In this document: in pieces, positions 32,630-39,634 of the stretch
Layout of the letters: each line of letters opens with the position of its first letter
Numbering within the stretch: position 1 is the stretch's first letter
Notes under the pieces: model-generated
Database searches by the model: none
What the model was told of the DNA's origin: nothing
The model's input: only the letters and a program-made list of their open reading frames with translations
Source of the DNA: Clostridia bacterium
GTDB lineage: Bacteria > Bacillota > Clostridia > Oscillospirales > Acutalibacteraceae
Reading direction: 5' to 3'
Assembly (NCBI GenBank): GCA_017516315.1
Contig: JAFXDE010000057.1
Coordinates: 1 to 64,000, forward strand
DNA: 64,000 nucleotides
Program-made: the position numbers and the translations under genes

Positions 32630-33142
32630 ATGGTTATACTTATTACCGGTGCATCATACACGGGCAAAACCGCCCTCGCGCAAAGACTCCTCGAAAAATA
32701 TAAATACCCCTATCTGTCCGTAGACCATCTGAAAATGGGTCTTATCCGAAGCGGTAATACAGACCTGACGCCGATGAGTGACGACAGAGAGCTGACGGCA
32801 TATCTGTGGCCCATAGTCCGTGAAATGATAAAGACTGCTATCGAAAATGAGCAGAATCTTATAGTCGAGGGGTGCTATATACCTTTTGATTGGCAGAAGG
32901 ATTTTTCTGATGAGTACCTTGACAGTATCAGATATTACTGCCTTGTTATGAGCGAAAATTATATCAGAAATCATTTCGATGATATAAAGAGGTATGCCTG
33001 TATAATAGAAAAACGCCTCGATGACAGCTACTGTACTATGGAAAGTGTTATTAAGGATAATGCGCAGATGCTGACTCTTGCCGAAAGGTACGGGGTTAAT
33101 TATGTGCTTATTGATAAAGAATATGAGATAGATATTCAATAA
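32630..33142 (+). CDS. P-loop kinase-like ATP-binding protein
   Basis: 170 residues. Walker A motif GASYTGKTAL (7-16), followed by a lid and base region as in small-molecule kinases (zeta-toxin, shikimate and chloramphenicol-kinase-like proteins). LIVEGCYIP is a Walker-B-like strand. The closest described group I can name is the 2-phosphoglycerate kinase/adenylate kinase-like ATPases of clostridia; the substrate is not known. It starts two bases after the acetyltransferase stops, and a terminator follows at 33145. Confidence 0.75.
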   Translation: MVILITGASYTGKTALAQRLLEKYKYPYLSVDHLKMGLIRSGNTDLTPMSDDRELTAYLWPIVREMIKTAIENEQNLIVEGCYIPFDWQKDFSDEYLDSIRYYCLVMSENYIRNHFDDIKRYACIIEKRLDDSYCTMESVIKDNAQMLTLAERYGVNYVLIDKEYEIDIQ

Positions 33143-33144
33143 TG

Positions 33145-33180
33145 AAAAAAGAGCTGACACCCGGTGTATCGGCTCTTTTA
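33145..33180 (+). terminator. Intrinsic terminator of the three-gene modifying-enzyme operon
   Basis: AAAAGAGCTGA with TCGGCTCTTTT, continuing with one mismatch, followed by A/T. Confidence 0.78.
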
Positions 33181-33202
33181 TGTTTCTCTGCAGGGGACAG
33201 CA

Positions 33203-33230
33203 ATAAAAAAAGAACGGCTGTGCCGTTCTC
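33203..33230 (-). terminator. Terminator of the zinc-ribbon gene
   Basis: On the minus strand, AGAACGGC and GCCGTTCT pair around ACA and are followed by seven T's. Confidence 0.9.
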
Positions 33231-33232
33231 GT

Positions 33233-33568
33233 TTAAGCGATATTGACTCTTATAAGAATGTTCTTTTTGTACTTTTTGCCCTGCTCGTTAAGGAATTTGT
33301 ATTTTTTTACCATAAAGAGCTGTCCTGTACAGAAAAGCTTCGGGAAGATAATATGTAAGGGCTCGAGAGCGCCGTCAAATTCGAGGATTCTCTCTGCACC
33401 TGTATCTGCTTCCTCTTCGGTGATTTCCACTTCTCTGAAAAGAAGGGGATTTCCGTCGTCAGCCTTTCCTTCTACGGGAGCTGCCTTTATTTTTTCGACC
33501 TTAGTGCCGCAGTATTTACAGTAATTGCTGTTCTTTGCTATCGATTTTTTACATTCGTTGCAGACCAT
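33233..33568 (-). CDS. Zinc-ribbon domain protein
   Basis: 111 residues. An N-terminal zinc ribbon (Cys3, Cys6, Cys17, Cys20 in CNEC and CKYC) is followed by a low-complexity link and a C-terminal beta-rich part of about 70 residues that I do not recognise. It is cytoplasmic by sequence. Stand-alone gene with a GGAG site and its own terminator, convergent with the modifying-enzyme operon. It probably acts as a small adaptor or nucleic-acid-binding protein; this is a guess. Confidence 0.65.
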   Translation of the reverse strand: MVCNECKKSIAKNSNYCKYCGTKVEKIKAAPVEGKADDGNPLLFREVEITEEEADTGAERILEFDGALEPLHIIFPKLFCTGQLFMVKKYKFLNEQGKKYKKNILIRVNIA

Positions 33569-33695
33569 AATTACTCTCCTTCACATTTTTATAAATTTCA
33601 TTATACTACATTTTCCCAAAAGTATCAAGTTTTTTTGAAAGAAAAATGCAAATATGTGAGAAAGGGAAAAATGTACAAAATTCTGAATACCTGCA

Positions 33696-33782
33696 CCTCA
33701 ATATATTGTATATTATTTTATTTTAAAAAATACAATAATTTGTGCCTTAACTATTGCAATTCACTATATTTTGTGTTATTAT
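33696..33782 (+). promoter_or_regulatory. nrdD promoter with three NrdR-like boxes
   Basis: Promoter TTGCAA (33754-33759), a 17-base spacer and TATTAT (33777-33782). Boxes matching the NrdR pattern (core CWATATATWG) lie at 33696-33711 (CAATATATTG, perfect core), 33730-33745 (CAATAATTTG) and 33761-33776 (CTATATTTTG). Centres are 34 and 31 bases apart, close to three helical turns. The third box fills the -35/-10 spacer. NrdR should repress nrdD when dATP is high. Confidence 0.8.
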
Positions 33783-33793
33783 TAGTCCTGCAC

Positions 33794-33858
33794 CCGTCAC
33801 TTAAGGGGAGAAATACCCTATATATGGTGGTTTGGGATTTACCGCCGCAAGTGAACGG
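33794..33858 (+). ncRNA. Candidate structured leader RNA of nrdD (three-way junction)
   Basis: It sits at the predicted 5' end of the nrdD transcript. P1 pairs 33794-33802 (CCGTCACTT) with 33849-33858 (AAGTG-A-ACGG). P2 pairs AGGG (33804-33807) with CCCT (33816-33819). P3 pairs GGTGGT (33826-33831) with ACCGCC (33841-33846). Loop 2 AAAT (33811-33814) and loop 3 ATTT (33837-33840) are complementary and could kiss. It matches no riboswitch class I know. Confidence 0.5.
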
Positions 33859-33895
33859 AAACTAAAATATGTATTAAACTAAGGAGGAAAAACCA

Positions 33896-36262
33896 ATGTA
33901 TAATGTTTTAAAAAGAACAGGTAAAATCATCGACTTCGATTTAGCGAAGATTAACCAGGCTATTACACTTGCCTTTGAAGCACAGGGCAGAGACTACAAC
34001 CCCGACATCATCGACTTCCTTGCTCTTAAGGTTACAGCAGATTTCGAACCCAAAATCAAGGACGGCCATATCGCCGTTGAAGATATCCAGGACAGCGTTG
34101 AGCATGTTCTCGTTCAGGCAGGCTATTCCGATGTAGCCAAGGCTTACATCCTTTACCGCCGTCAGCACGAAAAGCTCCGTGATATCAATACCACTCTCCT
34201 CGACTATAAGGAAATCGTCGATAACTATGTTAACGTCAATGACTGGCGTGTTAAGGAAAACTCCACCGTTACATACTCTGTAGGCGGTCTTATCCTTAAT
34301 AACTCAGGCGCTATCACCGCTAACTACTGGCTTTCAGAGGTTTATGACGATGAAATCGCTAACGCTCACCGTAACGCTGATATTCATCTTCACGATCTTT
34401 CAATGCTTACCGGTTACTGCGCAGGCTGGTCACTCAAGCAGCTCATTCAGGAGGGTCTCGGCGGTGTAACGGGCAAGATTACCTCTTCCCCTGCTTCCCA
34501 TCTTGCTACACTCTGTAACCAAATGGTTAACTTTCTCGGTATTATGCAGAATGAATGGGCAGGCGCACAGGCCTTCTCATCCTTTGATACCTATCTTGCT
34601 CCCTTCGTAAAGGTAGATAACCTTAACTATGATCAGGTTAAGAAGTGCATCGAATCCTTCATCTACGGTGTAAACACACCCTCCAGATGGGGTACACAGG
34701 CTCCTTTCTCAAACATCACTCTTGACTGGACTGTTCCCAACGACCTTGCAGAGCTTAACGCTATCGTAGGCGGCAAGGAAATGGACTTCAAGTATAAGGA
34801 CTGTAAGAAGGAAATGGATATGATCAACCGTGCCTTCATCGAAACTATGATCGAAGGCGATGCCAACGGCAGAGGCTTCCAGTATCCCATTCCCACCTAC
34901 TCCATCACCAGAGACTTCGACTGGTCAGAGACAGAGAATAATAAGCTTCTCTTCGAAATGACCGCAAAGTACGGCACACCCTATTTCTCAAACTACATCA
35001 ATTCCGATATGGAGCCCAGCGATGTCCGTTCCATGTGCTGCAGACTCCGTCTCGACCTTCGTGAGCTTCGCAAAAAGTCAGGCGGCTTCTTCGGAAGCGG
35101 TGAAAGCACAGGCTCTATCGGTGTTGTTACCATCAATATGCCCAGAATCGCTTTCCTCGCAAAGGATGAAAAGGATTTCTATGCCCGTCTTGACAGACTT
35201 ATGGACATCTCAGCCCGTTCACTCGCTATCAAAAGAAAGGTTATCACAAACCTTCTCGATGCAGGTCTCTATCCTTACACAAAGAGATATCTCGGTACCT
35301 TCGCTAACCACTTCTCAACCATCGGTCTTGTCGGTATGAACGAAGCAGCTCTCAATGCAAACTGGCTTCGCTGCAACCTTACTGATGACAGAGCACAGCA
35401 GTTCGCCAAGGATGTTCTCAACCACATGAGAGAAAGACTTTCCGACTATCAGGAAATGTACGGCGATCTTTACAATCTCGAGGCTACTCCTGCCGAGTCC
35501 ACCTCATACCGTCTCGCAAAGCACGACCTCAAGCATTATCCCAACATTATTACAGCAGGCGATACAAAGAAGGGTGAAACACCTTACTATACAAACTCCT
35601 CACACCTTCCCGTAGGCTATACAGACGATATCTTCGAGGCTCTCGACAAGCAGGATGAGCTCCACACTCTTTACACTTCAGGTACCGTATTCCATGCTTA
35701 CCTCGGTGAAAAGCTTCCCGACTGGAAGAGTGCAGCAAATCTCGTTAAGAAGATCGCAAGCAATTACCGTCTTCCCTACTATTCGATTTCTCCCACCTAT
35801 TCCGTATGTAAAAATCACGGCTACATCGCAGGTGAGGAATACATCTGTCCCGAATGTGGTGAGGCTACAGAGGTTTACAGCCGTATCACAGGCTACTACC
35901 GTCCCGTTCAGAACTGGAACGACGGTAAGAGCCAGGAATTCGAGCACAGAGTGGAATATAACCCCCTTAAGCTCGATAAGGAAATCAGCAGAAGCTTCGC
36001 AAAAGAAAATACCGAATGTGCGGAGTGCGAGACCGAGGACAGAGTTATCCTTTTCGCTTCAAAGACCTGCCCCAACTGCAAAATGGCTGCAAAGTTCCTT
36101 GACGATGCAGGCGTAAAATACGAAAAGATTTTAGCTGACGAGAATCCTGCTATGGCTAACGAGTTTGACATCCATCAGGCACCCACACTTGTAGTTATCA
36201 GCGGCGGCAAGGCAGAAAAAATCGTTAACCTTTCCAATATCAGAGCATATACAGAAAGATAA
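33896..36262 (+). CDS. nrdD: Anaerobic (class III) ribonucleotide reductase with fused glutaredoxin-like domain
   Basis: 788 residues. It reduces ribonucleoside triphosphates to deoxyribonucleotides by a glycyl radical. Order: N-terminal ATP-cone (1-90) for allosteric control; catalytic barrel (about 95-630); zinc site with CKNHG and CPECG; the glycyl radical Gly666 in RITGYYRPVQNWNDG; and a C-terminal thioredoxin/glutaredoxin-like domain (about 715-788) with Cys725-Pro-Asn-Cys728. The fused domain and the downstream trxB suggest electrons come from NADPH through TrxB rather than from formate. The activase nrdG is not in this window. AAGGAGG site 8 bases before the ATG. Confidence 0.95.
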   Translation: MYNVLKRTGKIIDFDLAKINQAITLAFEAQGRDYNPDIIDFLALKVTADFEPKIKDGHIAVEDIQDSVEHVLVQAGYSDVAKAYILYRRQHEKLRDINTTLLDYKEIVDNYVNVNDWRVKENSTVTYSVGGLILNNSGAITANYWLSEVYDDEIANAHRNADIHLHDLSMLTGYCAGWSLKQLIQEGLGGVTGKITSSPASHLATLCNQMVNFLGIMQNEWAGAQAFSSFDTYLAPFVKVDNLNYDQVKKCIESFIYGVNTPSRWGTQAPFSNITLDWTVPNDLAELNAIVGGKEMDFKYKDCKKEMDMINRAFIETMIEGDANGRGFQYPIPTYSITRDFDWSETENNKLLFEMTAKYGTPYFSNYINSDMEPSDVRSMCCRLRLDLRELRKKSGGFFGSGESTGSIGVVTINMPRIAFLAKDEKDFYARLDRLMDISARSLAIKRKVITNLLDAGLYPYTKRYLGTFANHFSTIGLVGMNEAALNANWLRCNLTDDRAQQFAKDVLNHMRERLSDYQEMYGDLYNLEATPAESTSYRLAKHDLKHYPNIITAGDTKKGETPYYTNSSHLPVGYTDDIFEALDKQDELHTLYTSGTVFHAYLGEKLPDWKSAANLVKKIASNYRLPYYSISPTYSVCKNHGYIAGEEYICPECGEATEVYSRITGYYRPVQNWNDGKSQEFEHRVEYNPLKLDKEISRSFAKENTECAECETEDRVILFASKTCPNCKMAAKFLDDAGVKYEKILADENPAMANEFDIHQAPTLVVISGGKAEKIVNLSNIRAYTER

Positions 36263-36273
36263 GTCAAATTAAA

Positions 36274-36303
36274 GAAAGCGGGCAAAAGAATCTGTCCGCT
36301 TTC
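36274..36303 (+). terminator. Hairpin between nrdD and trxB, weak terminator or attenuator
   Basis: An eleven-base-pair stem (GAAAGCGGGCA with TGTCCGCTTTC, one G-T) followed by AATTTGTG, not a proper T run; read-through into trxB is likely. Confidence 0.5.
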
Positions 36304-36322
36304 AATTTGTGAGGTATAAAAT

Positions 36323-37237
36323 ATGTATGACGTTATAATTATCGGTGCAGGCCCTGCAGGTCTTACGGCTTCCGTTTATCTTCGCAGAGCAGACAAAAGC
36401 GTGCTCATTCTCGAAAGAGAGACCTTCGGCGGTCAGATTACCCATTCTCCCAAGGTGGAAAACTACCCCGGCTTTGTTACTATGACAGGCAGTGAGCTGG
36501 GTGACAGACTGGTTGAACAGGCTATGGCTCAGGGCGCAGAATTCGAATTGGATAAGGCAGTAGCTATCGAAGGTAATCCCGGTGACTACACCGTTAAGGG
36601 TGAAAGAGGGGAGTACAAGGCTAAGGCTGTTATCATCGCCGTGGGCAGCGAGCACAGAAGACTCGGTCTTCCTAAAGAAGACAAGTTTACAGGCGAGGGC
36701 ATTTCCTACTGTGCAGTATGTGACGGAGCCTTTTATGCAGGCAAGGAGGTAGCCGTTATCGGCGGCGGTAACAGCGCCTTACAGGAGGCTGTTATGCTCT
36801 CAAAGCTCTGCACGAAGGTTACAGTAGTTCAGAATCTCACCTTCGTAACAGGTGAGCCTAAGCTTAAAGAAGAGCTCGACAAAAAGGATAATGTTTCCTT
36901 TATTTATTCCACAGTAGTAAAAGAAATCAAGGGTGAAGACACCTTCGAGGGTATAGTTATCACCAACACGGAAACAGGTGAAGACTCCCTTCTTACCTGC
37001 GATGCGGTATTTGTGGCTATCGGACAAAAGCCTATGAATGAGCCTTTCAAGGATAATGTCAGCCTTAACGAATACGGCTATATAAATGCCGACGAAAGCT
37101 GTCTTCCCGAAAATGCAGAAAAGGGTATTTTCGTGGCAGGCGACTGCCGCAGCAAAAGAATCAGACAGGTTGCCACTGCCGTTGCTGACGGTGCGGTTGC
37201 TGCATTGGCAGCGGTAAGCTTTACGGATAGTATATAA
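36323..37237 (+). CDS. trxB: Thioredoxin reductase
   Basis: 304 residues. FAD- and NAD(P)H-dependent reductase of thioredoxin-like proteins. N-terminal FAD motif VIIIGAGPAGLTASVYL, redox-active Cys130-Ala-Val-Cys133, nucleotide-binding VAVIGGGNSALQEA, and C-terminal FAD-binding GIFVAGDCRSK with RQVATAVADGAVAA. Placed 60 bases after nrdD, whose C-terminal domain is its likely partner in reducing the active-site disulfide after each turnover. That partnership is inference from the fusion and gene order. Confidence 0.95.
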   Translation: MYDVIIIGAGPAGLTASVYLRRADKSVLILERETFGGQITHSPKVENYPGFVTMTGSELGDRLVEQAMAQGAEFELDKAVAIEGNPGDYTVKGERGEYKAKAVIIAVGSEHRRLGLPKEDKFTGEGISYCAVCDGAFYAGKEVAVIGGGNSALQEAVMLSKLCTKVTVVQNLTFVTGEPKLKEELDKKDNVSFIYSTVVKEIKGEDTFEGIVITNTETGEDSLLTCDAVFVAIGQKPMNEPFKDNVSLNEYGYINADESCLPENAEKGIFVAGDCRSKRIRQVATAVADGAVAALAAVSFTDSI

Positions 37238-37243
37238 AAGAAG

Positions 37244-37278
37244 GGTGCTGTTGCGACTGCAACAGCACCTGAAATTTT
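37244..37278. terminator. Terminator after trxB, possibly bidirectional
   Basis: GGTGCTGTTGC and GCAACAGCACC pair perfectly around GACT, followed by TGAAATTTT; a convergent gene ends at 37288. Confidence 0.8.
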
Positions 37279-37287
37279 GTGTTCAGA

Positions 37288-38079
37288 TTATTCAAATGTA
37301 TAAGTTATAATCTTAGTAAGCTCTGCGGAAACCTCTTCTCTTCCGAAAAGACCTGTCATAAGCTTCGCCGTGCATTTGATGGGCATCTCAATATGAATTG
37401 AAACGATATTGCCGTCCTTATCAAGAGTAAACTTTAAGACGGTTGACGAGAAGGTTATGTCGGCATTTCTGAGGATAGCGCCCTTTGTAAGGTCCTTGAT
37501 TTCATCTGTGTCGGGGCCGACAAAGCCAAAAAGCAATTGATTGCCGCCCATAGAAGATATATAAGGATATACTTTCCATAAGTAAAGACCTGTGAAATAG
37601 TACACTTCATCGTATAATTTAACCTCATATTCGGTGAAGCCGTCTTCCTTTTCGGTAATCTTAAGGTCACTTACACCTGAAAGGGTAAAAGCTGAATTAC
37701 AATCGAAAAAGGGAGTGATGTAGCTCGCATCATAGGTGACAGTTTTCGTTTTTTCAGTTAAGTCGAAGGCTTCAAGGAGTTTTTCCGCAAGATCGTCGCT
37801 GTTTATTTTTTCGGGAATCGAAACCTCACCGAGAGTACAGGTGGTTTCAATTTTAGCCGATATGGTTTCATCGGTTTCCGTACTGTCATTCGCCAGGGCG
37901 TTTCTTAAAGCAAGAAGATTTTTATTGTCTTCCTTATTTATCAGCTGACTATGTACCGGTGTATAATCGTTTTTGTATTTGAAAGGGAAATAAAGGGATG
38001 CTGCCTCATAGGCGATAATGCCGAGGACGAGAAAGATTGCTGCTACGACAGCTAGGATTTTTTTTGTTTTCTTTTTCAT
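37288..38079 (-). CDS. Unknown membrane-anchored or exported protein
   Basis: 263 residues, family not recognised. The lysine-rich start and one hydrophobic helix (about 8-29, ILAVVAAIFLVLGIIAYEAASLYF) make it a signal anchor. The rest is exported, beta-rich with acidic and Thr residues and has no Cys pair or clear motif. It is monocistronic: AGGAG site 10 bases before the ATG, a possible TTGTCT-N17-TAAACT promoter in the 38080-38200 gap, and convergent to trxB. Confidence 0.6.
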   Translation of the reverse strand: MKKKTKKILAVVAAIFLVLGIIAYEAASLYFPFKYKNDYTPVHSQLINKEDNKNLLALRNALANDSTETDETISAKIETTCTLGEVSIPEKINSDDLAEKLLEAFDLTEKTKTVTYDASYITPFFDCNSAFTLSGVSDLKITEKEDGFTEYEVKLYDEVYYFTGLYLWKVYPYISSMGGNQLLFGFVGPDTDEIKDLTKGAILRNADITFSSTVLKFTLDKDGNIVSIHIEMPIKCTAKLMTGLFGREEVSAELTKIITYTFE

Positions 38080-38200
38080 TTTTTGTGATTCTCCTTTTGT
38101 TTTGTTGTGATTTGAGTTTACACCTTTTTTTACCGTAAGACAATAACATAAACTGCAAAAAAAGCGGATACTTTATTACAAAAACTGCAAAAACTGTTCT

Positions 38201-38902
38201 TTACTTTCTTATTATTTCTCCTGCTTCTTTTATGTCACCGATGATAAAATCCGGCTTATATCCTTCGGGCAGCTCCTGTCCCTTAAGATTCAGCCATACG
38301 CAGGTAATACCTGCGTTCATCGCACCCTTGATGTCCGAGGTGAGAGAATCACCTACAAGAATAATCTTATCAATATCCTTTTCATTAATATGTGACAGCA
38401 CATAATCGAAATATTCCTTTTTCGGCTTCTGATGGCCTATGGTTTCAGAAACAAAAACTTCCGTAAAGAAGGGGAGGAGACCGCTTTTCGTAAGACGCTT
38501 TTTCTGGGTGCTTGCTATGCCGTTTGTAACGATGTAAAGGTCGTATCCCTTTTCCTTAAGCTCACGGCAAAGGTCTGCGGCACCCTCGAGAGTGTTTCCG
38601 CCCTCACTGAGAAAGGAAAGATAATTTTCATTGACCGTGAAGGGGTCTGTATCGCAGTGAAAGCCAATGGCAGAAAAATATTTTCCGAATCTGATTCTTT
38701 TTAATTCCTCCTTGGTAAGCTCTCCCGTTTCTATTGTCTTCCACAGGCTCAGATTTATCTGACTGTATGTTTTTATGTTTTCTTCCGTTTCGGGTACTCC
38801 GTAAAGAGCCATCACACTTTTCAGAGCGCAGCGTTCATCCATATCGAAATCGAGCAGGGTGTTATCTGCATCGAAAAGCACGGTGGTATATTTTTTACTC
38901 AT
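38201..38902 (-). CDS. HAD-family phosphatase, YjjG-type nucleotidase
   Basis: 233 residues. HAD motif I is LFDADNTLLDFD (Asp nucleophile at about residue 10), motif II VTNGIA, motif III Lys in HQKPKKEYF, and motif IV ILVGDSLTSDIKGA. The C1-type cap and the YjjG-like IETGELTKEELKRIRF point to the YjjG family, which dephosphorylates pyrimidine nucleotides, including non-canonical ones. Start: AGAGGTGATAAGG precedes the ATG at 38902; the longer frame from 38950 covers the promoter at 38922-38950, so it is rejected. Confidence 0.9.
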   Translation of the reverse strand: MSKKYTTVLFDADNTLLDFDMDERCALKSVMALYGVPETEENIKTYSQINLSLWKTIETGELTKEELKRIRFGKYFSAIGFHCDTDPFTVNENYLSFLSEGGNTLEGAADLCRELKEKGYDLYIVTNGIASTQKKRLTKSGLLPFFTEVFVSETIGHQKPKKEYFDYVLSHINEKDIDKIILVGDSLTSDIKGAMNAGITCVWLNLKGQELPEGYKPDFIIGDIKEAGEIIRK

Positions 38903-38921
38903 CCTTATCACCTCTGAAAAT

Positions 38922-38950
38922 ATTCTACTAAAAAACCTGCCGTATGTCAA
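38922..38950 (-). promoter_or_regulatory. Promoter of the YjjG-type gene
   Basis: On the minus strand: TTGACA (38950-38945), a 17-base spacer and TAGAAT (38927-38922). Confidence 0.8.
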
Positions 38951-39058
38951 TTATATAAGTATTCTTACAAATTAATAAAATTTTCCGTATAGGTATTTAC
39001 TTTTATTTTTCTTGTGGTAAAATTAAAATGTATAACTATAATGAAAGGCAGATTTATT

Positions 39059-39613
39059 ATGTCATCAGATACATTCAGCGAGGGCATCGTTCCCGGCGGT
39101 CTTCGCGAAAAAAACGAAATCAAGCTTTTGGTCTGTTATCTGCTGAAAACTCTGAAAAGGTCTCTTACCAGAACTCAGCTTAACGAGATTTTAAGCGAAT
39201 ACTCCGTGGCAAATTATTTCGAGGTAAACGGAGCAGTGAGCGAGCTTATCTCGGGAGGACAGGTTATCAGCGAAATAAATGACGGTGATGAGCTTATCAC
39301 TCTTACGGCCAAGGCAGAGCTCGATGTGGCTGCCATAGAGAGAAGCTTACCCCGTACCGTCAGAGAAAAAAGTGTGGCGGCGGCCATAAAGGTGCTTTCC
39401 AGAGAAAGAATAATCAAAGAAAGCAGCGTGGAGACCGTTACTCTTGACCACGGCTTTCATGTGAAATTCACCGTTATGGATATGGATACGGAGCTTTTGA
39501 AAATCACGGTCTATGTTCCCGATGAAAGTCAGATAGAAACGGTCAAAAAGAATTTCTTCGATAATGCCGTTTCCGTTTATTCTGACATTATCTCTACCCT
39601 TACTACCAAATAA
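39059..39613 (+). CDS. DUF4364 family protein, predicted winged-helix regulator
   Basis: 184 residues. LREKNEIKLLVCYLLKTLKRSLTRTQLNEIL and the following helices match the N-terminal winged-helix-like part of DUF4364, a clostridial family of about 180 residues. The C-terminal part is alpha/beta with no known ligand. Start at 39059 follows GAAAGGC at a suitable distance; upstream frame is promoter sequence (TTTACT, 16 bases, TAAAAT). Twenty-one bases before the GH43-like gene, so probably co-transcribed. Confidence 0.82.
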   Translation: MSSDTFSEGIVPGGLREKNEIKLLVCYLLKTLKRSLTRTQLNEILSEYSVANYFEVNGAVSELISGGQVISEINDGDELITLTAKAELDVAAIERSLPRTVREKSVAAAIKVLSRERIIKESSVETVTLDHGFHVKFTVMDMDTELLKITVYVPDESQIETVKKNFFDNAVSVYSDIISTLTTK

Positions 39614-39634
39614 AAGAAAGGACAAGTAAAAGTA

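Noticed and set aside
33794..33858. Purine, THF or TPP riboswitch identity for the nrdD leader
   Set aside because: The conserved junction or core bases of these classes are missing; only the three-way junction shape is similar.
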